From Buxus sempervirens (Eukaryota > Streptophyta > Magnoliopsida > Buxales > Buxaceae), in NCBI GenBank assembly GCA_947561395.2, contig OX387184.1, positions 4,340,001 to 4,404,000 of the forward strand: a stretch of DNA of 64,000 bases. The letters are read 5' to 3'. The position numbers and the translations under genes are program-made. Below the pieces are notes generated by a model that worked only from the letters and a program-made list of their open reading frames with translations, was not told where the DNA came from and made no database searches. Shown piece after piece: positions 1 through 13,072 of the stretch (the stretch's first letter is position 1; each line of letters opens with the position of its first letter).

Positions 1-3000
1 TGAAACCTCTGAAGATGAGAGGAGGACAAGAATTGGTTCTCTGAAGAAGAAAGCAATAAATGCTTCCACTAAGTTTAGGCATTCTCTTAGGAAAAAAGGC
101 ACAAGGAGGAAAAGTGATGCTCGTAGCATTTCTCTTTCATTTGAGGATATTCGGGATGTTGAGGAGCTACAGGCTGTTGATGCTTTTCGACAAGCATTAA
201 TTTTGGATGAATTGCTGCCCGCAAGACATGATGACTATCATATGATGTTAAGGTGCTCTATCCTCTCTTTGTTTCTTATGTAAATAAAATTCATTGTTTT
301 TTTGTTTGTAAAGTGTGTAGATTTTAGAACTTATCTTGTCAAAGACATGATTTTAGGGCTATTTTCTTTGATAATTTGAACTTCCTCTTTCTAATGGATT
401 GATATAAAATATATAAACTTTGAGTATGTGGAGCTATATTACTTTTGTGCGCACCTAAAATTGGATCCTAGATCGCACACCGAGCGCACTTTCAATGCGT
501 GCCATGGGACTTTCGGAGTCGCCACTGCCTGAGAGTGCAGGCAGACACGGTATTGCCCTAACTGGGTCTAAGTCTGGTCTACGGCTTTTTCAGAGTCCTG
601 GCTAAGTCCTCGATTACGTCCGGGGAAGCCCTGAGACACCCCGGCCCGCCCCGTCAGTTCGACGGGTCCCTTGGGTCTCCCTGGTTTTTTGAGTCAAGCT
701 CACCCTTCCTAGACCAGCATGCTGCCTTATTAGGTCTGGCGGGGCCCTCTGGAGGTATGGGTCTCTTTTATTTTGATTTTATCTTTCTTATTTATTTAGA
801 TGAAGTGGGTCGGACCCGAATCCCGTTGGAAGACCCGTGGGCTGCCATGGTTAGGTAACCCATTTGGTTATTTTATTTATTTACAACTTATTTGGGCTTA
901 ATGGGCTTGGAATGGGTTCATGAGCCAAAGATCAAGTGGCCTGGAGCCCGTTTGTTGAAAACGGGCCCGGTATGGGCCGGTCTAAGGTGGGCCCCACAAA
1001 TGGGCCTATGGTAATCTTGGTGGGCCCATCTAAGCCCACAGTCTTTTATTAGGCTCAAAATAGCCTAAATTGTCTAAAAGGCTGGTTCAAGCAGGTTTGG
1101 GTCGAATCAGGTTCAACCGGTCCAAATGAATTAATTTTTAAATCACTTTTTCAATCCGACTGTACTCTCAGTGCGGTTTGGTCAGAACCGCAGATATACT
1201 ACGGTTCTAGCCAAACCGCTCTGTATATGCGGTTGACTCCCGAATTCATATTTACATGCCGATTTTGGTTTGGATCACTCCTATGACTTTCTTGGGACTT
1301 CCAGCAATCTTCATCGGGCTTCTCATCATTTCTCGTGTGGTGCATTTGCCTCTTTTGGCCTGAAAGGCCTCTTTCTTACCTCCTTCCAAGTTCTTTAGAG
1401 TCATGAGCTTCCCCTTCCTTTTTTATTCAATCAATCACAGTCATTATCTCGGAGGGAAAATGGGAAATTACAGGGGTGGAATAGTTCTAAAAAAGAAAAC
1501 CAACCATTATAGCAAAATGAATTAGTTTAAAGTGTCCATGTTAATTCATGGATAGCCTCTTCTCTTTTAATGAAATAATCACCTTAATTTTAGCTTCTCA
1601 TGGCCTTAAATGAGCAACAAACAGGTTAGAAGCATTAGGATAAATAAAATAAAATAAAAAATACAAAGAGATGTTAAAAGTAATAATGATTTACTTGCAA
1701 AAATTACAGAAATACTTACAATGTGGCTTTCTTGTTGATTGATTGTGCTTTGTGGTTTCTTGACAATTTCAGCAGCGCTTCCGCATCCCGTTAGATTTCA
1801 CAGAATGAATTCAAAAGGGGTTTTACTGGATTCTTTTATCAAATGGATGTAAGGAGAAGGTTTAAGCAAAGTTAAGGCTAATAAAGGGTATTTTGGGCAT
1901 TCTAATGTTTGGGATTGGGTGCTACAGCATTTGGACAGAATTTCGGATGAGCAAGGAACAGGGAGAGGGTGTGGGGACCGAGGGGGCCAGCTTGCTCCAA
2001 ATGGGGGGCTGGCCCTCTATTTATAGCTTGCTCCAAGTGCGGTTGGCATTCAACAAGTGCAAATCTGCGCGAATCTGCCAACTGTCGCCGTACAGGACAC
2101 GCGTCCACCTTCTAGAAGATCGAACCGTATCTGAAGTGCGATTCGGACCAAACCGTACTTCAAGTGCGGTTTTGCACGTTTTTTAAATGCCGGATTTCAA
2201 ACAGTTTATGAAATTTGATTTTTAATAAAGATTTTATTCGATTTTATTATTATTTTATTATAAAATCAGAGATTCTTTATAATTATATTATTAAAATATT
2301 CAAAATATCTAAAATTATATTATTAAAATATTAGTATATGATTATTTTATTTATTTGTTCATTTATTTTGCTTTATTCTGCTTTTTTGCCGCACGAGCTG
2401 TTTTCTTGAAATTTCAACTGCTCATAATTTCTTCGTTTGGTGTCCGATTTGAGCAAAACTTAGTATCGTTGGAATCAGCTTGGAACCAGCTATCTATTGA
2501 GATCAATTTTGGCAGTTGGATTGGGGCCGAGCAAAAAGTCAACTTTTTGCTTTCTGGAGGTTTGACCGGGCCATATTTTTCTCACCTGGACTCCGATTCC
2601 AGCAAACTCAGTTGCGTTAGAACCGTGTCGAAATGCTCTTTTCAATGATATAAAGTTTGATGGCCAAATTTCCTTAATTGGAAAAGTCGATTTTTTGACC
2701 CCTTTAGGGTTTTGACTTTTCATTTTCCTTCATTTTAGGGGTGCAAAAATCAGGTGCAAACAACTTTGTTCTTCCTTTCTGAATGAATCTTATCAATTTA
2801 TAAGTTTGTGCAATTATCAATTTCTTTCTTGTATAAGCTTACTTATCATTTGCTTGCAATCGTCAATCTCATGCTCATTTTAGCTTACTTACCATCTACT
2901 TTGGAAAGACACATTATCCTGAAATTAAATAGTTGATTTATTGGTGAAAAATTCCAGGATTGCCTCCTGACACAGACTTTGTTAAATCATATTGTTACAT

Positions 3001-6000
3001 TGTCCTCCATTACTGAGGTTTTAAACCTTATTTTTAGTAGCACATAAATGAGCTGGTATTTTTTGACGCTGCTCTCTGCCATCTAATTGAACTTTTGCTT
3101 GACTCAAAAGAAAAAAAATGATTATAAGTGATTTGATTTATGTAATTAAGTATTTTGTGCATGATCATTCCCATGATAACATTTTCATCGTGAATAAATT
3201 TGAATTTTTCTATGTTATGGGATTAAATAGAGCTTCCTTAGGTTTTAATTGCATATTCCGAACTCTAGGCTAAAGTATTATTTCACCTGCAGATTTTTGA
3301 AAGCAAGGAAGTTTGATATTGAGAAAGCAAAGCATATGTGGGCTGAAATGCTTCAATGGCGGAAGGACTTTGGTACTGACACTATTATGGAGGTAGTTTA
3401 TGTGATAATTTGCTGCATTTTGAGGTTCAAGTTTCCCCATCAAACTGGGGATCTTTTATTCTGCTCTAATCTCGGCACTCATGAAGTTGATATCAGTTCC
3501 ATTTTGCCTTCATATTTTCTATTCCAGAAACTCCAATTTTTTTATGGTCAAAACTTATCTGTTTTGCTTGTAACATGTTTACGTTGACTTTGATGTTTTC
3601 TTCAGGATTTTGAGTTTAAAGAGGCGAAGGAAGTTGCAAAGTACTACCCTCAGGGTTATCATGGTGTGGATAAGGAAGGGAGACCTCTGTACATTGAAAG
3701 ACTTGGAAAAGTTGATCACAACAAACTCATGCAAGTGACTACTTTGGATAGGTATTTGAGATACCATGTGCAGGAATTTGAGAAGAGCTTTGCTATTAAG
3801 TTTCCAGCTTGCTCCTTTGCTGCAAAAAGACACATTGATTCAAGTACTACTATTTTGGATGTTCAAGGCGTGGTATGTTTTCTTTTTCTGTTTTTATAAT
3901 CACCAGATCTCATTTTGCTGCGAAGAAAATACTTCTTGGCAGAATAGAAAAAACTGATTTTATAGTTATTTGTCATTTAGGGATTCAAGAACTTAACCAA
4001 GACTGCAAGAGAAGTAATTATGCGGCTGCAGAAAATTGATGGTGACAACTACCCCGAGGTATGTCTTCTTATACTATGTCTTGCGGATTTGAAATCAGGT
4101 ATGAAGTATGATACTCTTTATGGTACTTCGTTATAACATGGAAAAGTCCTGTCCTACAGACACTTTATCGAATGTTTATCATCAATGCTGGTCCCGGTTT
4201 TAGGCTGCTATGGAACACTGTAAAGAGTTTTATTGATCCTAGAACTACTTCCAAGATTCATGTAAGTGAGAATACCATCTAACTGTTGGCATTATTTATT
4301 TTCAGCATTTTAGGAAATTAATATTTTGTAGCCTCAATTATTTTTTCTATTTCTTCTCAGGTTCTTGGAAACAAGTATCAAAACAAGTTACTTGAAATAA
4401 TTGATGCCAGGTAATCAGGGTAGGATCTATTGGTTATAGTTATGCTTTGTGTATTTTGTACCTGTAGGAGCACTAACTTTCTCGGAACTTCTGGGTTATA
4501 TGGGACATATGCAGTGAGTTACCAGAGTTTATGGGTGGAACCTGCACATGTGCTGGAGGTTGCCTTGGATCGGATAAAGGGCCATGGCAGGATCCAAACA
4601 TATTGAAGGTATTTTACTGAGAGTGGATGTTTGCTAGAGTTATCTTCCTCCTTACCGACAATTCTACTTCACTTATGGTTCAAGAATGAAATTATTGCCT
4701 GTGTCTGCATTGTGTTGCAGATGGTTCTAAGTGCTGAAGCACGATGTGCCAGACAAATTGTAGCAGTTTCCAACAGTGAAGGAAGGGTAGGTACTTACTC
4801 AAAGCCACAGTATCCAATGGTGAGACCTTCTAGAATAATATTCTTCATTTTTCAGTTTCATATTTTATGCCTCTTTTTGGTGACTTGTTAATTATTTTGT
4901 TTAATCAGATTAAAGGTGGTGATACATCAACTGCGGAGTCAGGATCTGAGGCTGAAGAAATTGCTTCCCCTAAAGCAAATAGTTTCTCACATCCTCGCCT
5001 AACTCCTGTTCATGAAGAAGTATGTGTTTATTAAACATTGTGCTGGTATATTAAAGTTCATCTTACCTTCTTCTGTAGAAGTTTATGAAAATGAAGTCTT
5101 AGGAGAATGCAAGAGATGTTTATGTTAAAATGCTGGGAGGTTAAGTGGCGAAATGTAAAACGCTGGTTTGAGTGCATTGGATTTACGATCTACTTATGCC
5201 AACTAAAATCTCATTTGGTTGGCCTCAATTATTGAGTTAGGTTTTGCAATTTTTACATGTTATAAAATAATATAATCAACGGTATCAGATGTAAAATGTA
5301 ATCTCTGTTTTTAATATATACATATATAAATATATACATTATAACGTATGATATAGTGTAAAATATATTATTATATATTGTAAAGCAATGTATTATATTA
5401 TACAGATATATAGCAAATTATGAATAATATTATTTTAGCTAATTTCCATAATTTTTATTTTGAGTCAAACTTTAAAACATATTCAAAGAATCAACTTCAA
5501 AATCTGTGCCAAACACTGTAATGAGATTCTAGAATCAGATTCTATGAAATTATAAAATCTAAAATCCTAAGAAACTTCCCCATTTCATTATTATTATGTC
5601 AACCTATATTTGAAAAGATAGAAATACCTTTGATTCTCTTAAAAATTTTGGGATGTCTAACTCCATTGCCCTGCCATCACATCTTGCTTCATAGAATCTC
5701 CCAATTTGACCTTGCTTGTCATCTTTTGAATATTTAATTTCACAGGCACAAGTGAACTGAAAAATAATACCATCAGATGATGCATTAATTGCATAAATTA
5801 CTATATCAACATGGCTGATCTGAATTTGTTGGATCTTGGGAGAATTTTTTTTTGAAATTGTGTTCTTGAATTCTGGGATTCTCTTATGTAAAGATGTAAA
5901 TTTCTTTTGTTTTCATGCTCCTGTGGTATCTAATTAGACTTCAAGCTCTAGTGGTTTGTAAATGCATTTATTGTTGCTGGACATAGATAGGATAATCTTA

Positions 6001-9000
6001 CTGCTGCTTGAAATGGTATTTCTAAGTTCTAAACACGCACAGAATTAAATGTATATGTTTATTCATAATGATCTAAATTATAGGAAATTCTTGACTCATA
6101 GTACATAGTTTTTTTTTTTCCTTTTTTATATAAATAGTTTGTCTTAAAAAAGAGGTGCATATGAACTCATAGGTCCGAACCATAATATGTTTAAACGATA
6201 ATGGCCATCACTGGAATTTTTTCATTTTCCGTGCAATTTTATGTTTTGTTGTTGTACAGGCTAAGTTGGGTGGAAAAGCAAACTACACTGGTGGCTTCCC
6301 AGAGTATGATGAATATGTTCCCATGGTTGATAAGGCCGTTGATTCAGGATGGAAGAAACAAGTGTCTGTTCCGAGGCATGATGTGTCTAAAGGTTAGAAA
6401 CTCTAACTGAGGTTAGGATCAGGATCTGCTTTCTTCTATGCAAGATTTTTATATACTAATTATTTGTAGCCCACCAGAATTTGATCGTGATCAGCGCCTG
6501 AAATGTTAAATGTTTACTTAAATGATCATGTTGCTGGAAGAATCATTTACCCCTTATTGAGATAGGTTTTGCAATTTTCACCTTAATATGACATGAATCC
6601 TCTATCCCTCTATATGATGAGTGTATGACTTCTGGTGCCATCTTTTTATAATTAAATTGTTTTAGAGCAGGCAGTGGACATCAAGGTGAAATGGACAGGT
6701 CCATTTAAAGAGGGTTTAAGAATGTAGGATTATTACTACTAAATGGAATATGTTAATTATAATAGGCTAGTGCCAGGAATTGGAATATGCTGAAAAGAAT
6801 TGAGGTAAAACTATGATTAGAGAGACTAAATTGATTGGAGGAAGCTATGAATGATTACAAAATTTAGTTGTGAGGAAATGGTCTATGGTTATAGAAAAGA
6901 AATGAAGAAAATGCTACAGGTTTTGGTATAAGTATGTACCCTGCTCTTGGGTTTTGTGAGATTTGCGTGTTCCTCTTTTAGATGCTTATTCAACTATCAT
7001 AATGGAAATGCTAGCTTGAAACTTGTTTTTGGCTGGGACTTGATATGTCACACTTACCATTATTTCCGAAAATTCTAATGCAGGGACACCTCCTCTGTCA
7101 GATAATCAGAAAACTTCAGAAGGTATTCGTTCCAGAATTTTGGCAGTTCTTATGGTGTCTGTCATGACCTTCTTTACTATTTTACGTTCGGTAATATATG
7201 ATGTGACCAAGAAGCTTCCCAACACATTTTCTGAACGTGATCTCAACATTGTGGAGCACACCCGCAAGCCAGTTCCCAAGGAGTTCCATCCCCCTTCACC
7301 AACTCCAGGAATTACACAAGTAGACCTCCTGTCATCTGTATTGAAAAGGATGGGGGAGCTTGAAGATAAGGTTGATAGGCTTCAAGCAAAACCATCTGAG
7401 ATGCCTTATGAGAAGGAGGAATTGCTTAATGCCGCTGTGTGTCGTGTAGACGCACTAGAAGCAGAGCTGATTGCAACAAAAAAGGTACAAAGTAGAGTCA
7501 CAAGATTAGGAGTGATCTTCTTGTCCAATAATAAAACTAGATATCTTTTATATATTGCTATGAGCCCTGTTAACTTGAATAGCCATTGAGAAAGAGAGAG
7601 AGATTTCAAATCCTTCTCTCTCAAATTTTTTTCTTCATGGATTTTCATTTGATTTTCATCTATATATTTTTGTTTTTTTACTTAGAAATCCATATACATG
7701 CTAGAGCTTCATCCAGAAATGGCATGTTGCAATGGAGCCTGATTTCAATGAGAAATGAACAAGGGTTGGTTTGGGCATTCTTGGTAAACAAGGTGATGCA
7801 ACGCTGCCTGATTGTAATGCGAAATAAGGATTGTCATATTAAGTTGGACGAACGCGAGTGCAGAAGCTAGTCCAAGAGATTAGAGTTTACATAGATACTT
7901 GGAATATGGGAACTTTTTATAGGAAAAAAACTAAAGTTAATCAATACTATGAAAATAAGGCAAATAAATATAATGTGTTTACAAGAAATTAAATGGAAAT
8001 GAGGGGGGGAGGGATAAGATTGAGGAGGTTAATGAGTATGAGCTTTAATACACAAGGAAAGTAACAATTGAAACGAGGTAAGAATAATGTAGATAAAAAT
8101 ATAAAAAATAATGTTGTTAGTGTTAGAAGAATTAGCAATTGAATAATGCTGGTTAAGTTAGTCATAGGTCAAGAAATTTTAAACATTATTAGTGCAATGC
8201 ACTCAAGTAGGTTTAGATGACAACGTTAAAAAATTTCTTTTGGGAAATGAATGAGGTATACAATGCATATATGAAAGCGAAAGGATATTTATATGAGGGG
8301 ACTTAAATGGTCATGTAGGAAATGCAAGTAATAGTTATCATAGAACTTATGGACCGAAGAGGCTTTTGTGAAAGGAATGATATGGGAGAATTAATTGAGT
8401 TCTTAGCAGCTTATGACCTTGCTTACCAAATACCTTTTTCTAAAAGAGAATTGTACGTTTGTTGACTTTTCAAGAGTAGATCAAATTGGAGTCAATTTGA
8501 TTTGTTCCTTCTTAGAAAGAGTGAACTATCTACTTGTAGAGTTTGTTAAGTTATTTCAAGCAAGAGTTTAATTTCACAACATAGGTTAACGGTGATAGAT
8601 ATTTATCCTAAAAAGTAGTAGAAAGACAAATACACTAAACCGTATCAAAAAATAAAATGGTTCAAGTAGAAAGGAGATAATTTAGTAACTTTCAGGAATA
8701 AGCTAATAAATGATGCCAATTGAGACTTTATGAGTGATCTGACTGGGATGTGGACTGAAATGATCAATTGCATCACAAGACTTGGGAAATAAATCTTAGG
8801 ATAATTGCTATTCCATCTTATAGAGAAATTAGTGGTTGAGCAACGTAGTCCAAAAGTTATTAAAGAGAAAAGACTGTATGAAAACTTGACAGAAGAGTAA
8901 AACCCAATAAAACTTAGAAAGATATAAAAATTTAAAAAGGAGTTTCAAAATGATTCGTGCAAAGACTAGATATATGAAATGCGTGTTTGGTACAAATAAC

Positions 9001-11507
9001 AATATAACTATTGAAATATTGTATTTTGGCCCTTTGATATACATAGTTACATCTTCACTTATCAGCTTAAGCTTTTAGGTTCAATAGTTGTTTAACATGG
9101 AAACAGAGCAAGAGGTCTTGTGTTCAACTCCTAGAGGCGAGGTTCCTTGGCATTTATTTGTATTCAAGATGTAAATTCCCTTATTTATTTGTATTCAAGA
9201 TGTATGTATTCAGGATGATATACATAGTTACATCTTCATTTAACCAATAAATTAAGATATCATGGATCAATAATATGAATTATTAAAGAAATTGATGAAT
9301 ATGTAGCACATAAGATTAGAGTATTTTGTGATAAGCATGTTCCACCTAAATTAAAGGGTAAGTTTTATAAGATAGCAATTATAGCAGCTCTGTTGTATGA
9401 TAAATAATGTTGGTCAATAAAGAAACAACCTTTTTAGAAAATGGGTGTTAGCAAGACGAGGGTGCTAAGATGGATATGTGGCAAAACTAGAAAAGACAAA
9501 GTAAGAAATGAAGATATTTGAAAAGTGGTTAGGCATATCATGCATTGGGAAAATTTGAAGAGAGTAGGTTAAGGTAGTTTGGATATATAAAGTGGAGCTT
9601 TAAGGCGTAAGAGGATGCATATTGAAGGGCCTAAGCGATCAAGAGATTACATAAGCATAATTTAATTGTAAATATGATCTGCTACATAGCAGGATGGAGA
9701 GACAAGGTTTATGTTGCCGACCCTACTTTGGTAGGAACTAGCTAATGTTGATGATGATGGTGATGGTACATAATTCAATGGTTGAAACTGACTTTCAATG
9801 GAGGAAGCATCGATGTGCCACCATTAATGAACAAAAGCATGATCCCAAAAACCTCTACTTTATCCATTTTTCATAAGCAAAATGGGGTCAAAAGGTTGAT
9901 CTTACTTATTAGGAGTTTAAGTGGTGAGGTTGTAAATTAGAATTGCTTGGCTTTCCATTGCTGTATCCATGCTTCAACCTAAGTGTATGGATCACTTAAG
10001 TATTGCCAAGCACCAACCATTGCAACATATTTTTTTTTTGTCATACCTTCGTCATTTGATATTATTCACATGATTTTTATTAGAAATCACGCAATTTTTT
10101 GTTATCTCATGACATTGGACCCAATGCTGGTCCATTGTATCTCGCTGAAACTTTTGATTTGAAAGGTGAAATTTAAATAACAAAGAAAGTCTTACACTTG
10201 TCAAAAGGAAATATTACAGTTGAATGTCATCCACAGTAGGTGACATTTTGGCAAATACACATCTCCCTTAATTTTTGAGATTATACTTGAAAATCTTTGT
10301 TAGAAATCCTAAAAAAAAAAATTTTTATTTGTGAGTGTTTTACAAATCTATAAGCTTTGCAGTTATATTTGACAACTATTTGGTTTATATTCTCATTTGC
10401 ATTTTGATTTTCTTTATTTGTGTGAAATATCATGCCATATGCATATATTTTATTGTATTTGATACATTTTCCCTATGCCTTCTCTTGTTTGGACATCTGC
10501 AAAGTTCCAGATTATGAATCAATCAATTAGGCATGCATGATTTCTCTATATTTCTTCCACTTGGAGTAGAATCTTATATAGAGATATGTAAGCAACCGTG
10601 TATATGTATTTGTACTTATTTTGAATTTTTTGGGTTTTTAGGTATCTTCTAATCTTATTTAAACTTACAAAGAGTTCTACACCAAAACTATATCATTTGG
10701 ATAAAACCAATTTTTCCCACCTTTGATGGAACCTGGCAAAATTTCCGGCATGCCAACAAAACTTTACTTAGAATCCCCTAGCAAAATTTTCATTGGAAAA
10801 ATATGGACAACCTTGTCACTGGACACTATTGCGTCCAGGATTGTGAATGTCGCATTCCATATCATATTCCCCACTGCATTTCCTGTTAAGCATGCATATA
10901 GTTTGCTTCATATTCTATCTAACCATGCTTCAAAGTGTGTCTGCAGCAAAGGTTGAGGTTGGGTATATGTTTTTGTAACATAAGTCTACGTGATCGTATC
11001 TATGAGGAATATTGCTGAGAGCATATGTGGGTCAAGGATTATGGCTGTTCGACATAATATTCATTTCTGTGTTTCTTGTTACACCGTTTACGTTTTTCAT
11101 CTACATAGATTGAGGATTGTGAACAGCATCATTCTCACATAGCCTTTTCTAGATATTCATTTCATATGTGCTTTTATTAACGTCTTCCTTTGCATATGGG
11201 ATCCTAGGCTTGCAGTTGCCTGAGCATTTAGTTTTTATTGCACTTACTGCTCGTGTTCTTTCGGACAAACATGCATGTATTAAGTTACATATGCACTTCT
11301 TCTTGAGCAGGCCCTGCATGAAGCTCTTCTGAGGCAAGATGATCTGCTAGCATACATAGACAGTCAAGAAGAAGCCAAACTCCGGGTATGATGTGATATA
11401 ACCATACTTGAAAAAAAGGAAAATATATTTGTGTTCTTGTTAGTCCTGATACTGATCGTATCTGTTTTCGATTGTGTTTCATGCAGAAAAAGAAGTTTTG
11501 CTGGTGA
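1..11507 (+). CDS. SFH-type Sec14/nodulin phosphatidylinositol transfer protein (5' end outside window)
   Basis: Sec14-like lipid transfer proteins of this plant family bind and exchange phosphatidylinositol and phosphatidylcholine and promote phosphoinositide signalling at membranes. Exons read from the sequence: 1-252, 3293-3392, 3606-3872, 3981-4058, 4160-4261, 4361-4410, 4515-4608, 4721-4819, 4909-5019, 6260-6392, 7084-7484, 11311-11385, 11487-11507. This gives about 593 visible residues. The family's basic N-terminal stretch ([20 protein letters not shown]), the CRAL-TRIO N region ([17 protein letters not shown]), the lipid-binding domain ([58 protein letters not shown]), a hydrophobic segment in the 7084-7484 exon, a coiled coil ([18 protein letters not shown]) and a polybasic tail ending KKKFCW are all present. 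The first coding exon or exons lie outside the window. Intron 252-3293 holds a solo LTR and the 3.8 kb intron 7485-11310 holds a LINE. The family call is firm; the exact paralogue is not known. Confidence 0.93.
446..2762. mobile_element. Solo LTR of an LTR retrotransposon inside an SFH gene intron
   Basis: The block starts TGTGCGCACCT and ends AGGTGCAAACA, so it has the TG...CA inverted ends of an LTR. It is flanked on both sides by the same 5 bp, ACTTT (441-445 and 2763-2767), the target-site duplication expected of a retroviral-type integrase. Base composition is richer in GC than the surrounding intron. No internal retroelement region is present, so this is a single LTR left by recombination. 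The length of 2.3 kb suits Ty3/gypsy elements with long LTRs, but the lineage is not proven. The perfect target duplication suggests it is not very old. Orientation cannot be set from the LTR alone. Confidence 0.85.
7690..9766 (+). mobile_element. Decayed RTE-type LINE in the large SFH intron
   Basis: Translating in shifting frames gives a run of RTE-clade landmarks in order. Near 7895-7985 is an endonuclease start (WNMGTF..., [10 protein letters not shown]). Near 8095-8140 is [12 protein letters not shown], and near 8295-8345 an endonuclease core resembling [19 protein letters not shown]. Near 8370-8440 is [15 protein letters not shown]. The reverse-transcriptase C-terminal side follows near 9300-9420 ([20 protein letters not shown] then LLYDK) and near 9440-9520 ([20 protein letters not shown]). 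The end near 9700-9766 reads [15 protein letters not shown] followed by a GAT-rich tail, as in plant RTE elements. The central catalytic part of the reverse transcriptase is missing, and several frames and stops interrupt the rest, so it is inactive. The 5' limit is approximate. Confidence 0.8.
9058..9216. mobile_element. SINE-like short insertion inside the LINE
   Basis: A 159-bp block is bracketed by a perfect 22-bp direct repeat (9036-9057 and 9217-9238) that begins GATATACATAG. A long target-site duplication like this is typical of target-primed insertion of a SINE. The block contains a stretch resembling a pol III B box (GTTCAACTCC near 9128) and an internal 20-bp direct repeat near its 3' side (around 9153 and 9183). 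It interrupts the RTE LINE, so it is younger than the LINE. I do not recognise the SINE family. Confidence 0.55.
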
Positions 11508-13072
11508 AGGAGAGATTCTGTTAGGCGGCTTTCTTGGTCAGTCATGACTGTCATTTATAATTTATATGACTGAGATAATGCACAAATTGGTTTCGCTGGT
11601 TTGCTGATTTCAATGGTCTGTATATTAAAGGAGCAAGGAAAATGATGAAAGCCAAGCTACTCATTCTGGTTCGATTTGTTTTAACTCGAATGTGTTGTAA
11701 GAAGTGGACTTTAAAAAAAAAACGATTGAATGAAGGGGTTCATATGATATTGTGAACAGGTTGAACTTCAGCTTGGACGATGCCGTAGGCTGGGCAAATA
11801 AGAGATCCATATGTTGGGAAAAGGCAGAATCCATTGTGATTAATAATTTTTCCCAATGTGCCAACTGCTAGCCAATCCACTGCAGTTGGTTTGATCTGCT
11901 AAAGACAAATGCAAGACACAGTTGGACTTGCAAAACTTGATGTGTATCTGCCTAACCCATGTTTTTCACACACCCCATCTATGGAATTGGCTGAATAGCA
12001 GTGGTAGATATAACCGGAGCCACATACATATGAAGTGATTTTGCGAGTTGATGTTTTCGTGGGGCTTGTTATTTCTAGCAAGCTGTCCGAATTGGCAAGA
12101 ACTACGACCAGGAACGTTCAATTCGAAGATTCGTTCTCACCTTGTGCACTGGATAGTAAGAAATGGGTTGCAAATTTCACCTTCTATTTTTTGGTTGCGG
12201 TGCCAGTTTAGGTGTCAAAGAGGCATTTTTGGCATAATACACGCAGCATATAAAAGCATTACATTTCATGCAATTTCCCTCGTTCTTCCGAATTCAAAAC
12301 TGATTTGGTGCACATCAGGTAACTTTGAAATGTATCAGTATCATTACATTGAATTATTACCTATATAGGAAAAAAGAAAACTATTGCACGGCTGCAATTC
12401 CAGTGCGGTTAATTGGATATCACAGTGCATATGGTACTAAGAATCGGTATTTTATGGCTTCCCCCTGCTTACCCTAAAGAACCAACGCCAATAACTAAGC
12501 TAAAAAAACTCACATAATAAATTGGATTTATGCTTCTAATTACAAGAAAACTGGCTTGAATCACGTTCACGAAATAGAAAGTTGCTATATAGCGAGAAAG
12601 AAAAATAATTTCCAAATTTATTGTAGTGCAAGAAACTGTTGCCAGTGTAAGAAAGGGGCATGTAAGCATTTTTTGTTTAAGCAATCCGTATTGGCTGTGA
12701 ACCATGGTGATTTAGTTGCCAAAACTTAAATTCCTAAGTCAGACTAAACTTGTGAGCAGGTGAGGCTTTTTACATGGGAAAAAACAAGGACGAAAATAAG
12801 AATAGTCTAGATAGTTACCTACTGTAATAAACTAGTGCGATGCTGAGTTTTATTTAAAATAAATATGAGAGTGAACGAATGCCAAACTGTATATTTAGCT
12901 AGAGCCTTGGAATGAGTATTTGGTAAAAGCAAAAATAAAGTCCGAGTGCTTCAGATGGCTTAGTAGAACAGAAAATTGGCAGCTCCAGCAGTCTCGGTAT
13001 ATTCTTAAATATATTATGAGCATCGCACAGCATTTGGTACCACTCTTTTCACCAGAAGATTGAATTCTGCCA
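11508..13072. other. Intergenic region between two convergent SFH genes
   Basis: About 1.56 kb separates the stop codons of the two tail-to-tail Sec14 genes. It should hold both 3' untranslated regions. No long open frame, RNA gene or transposon end is evident. The open frames here are short and have no recognisable family features. Confidence 0.6.

Noticed and set aside
1893-2648. Several open frames of about 70-97 codons within 1893-2723
   Set aside because: They lie inside the solo LTR, on both strands, with no family features; chance frames in GC-richer repeat DNA.
5200-5560. AT-rich possible MITE in an SFH intron with TCTCAT/TTGGC words at both sides
   Set aside because: Inverted match is short and gapped; no target duplication.
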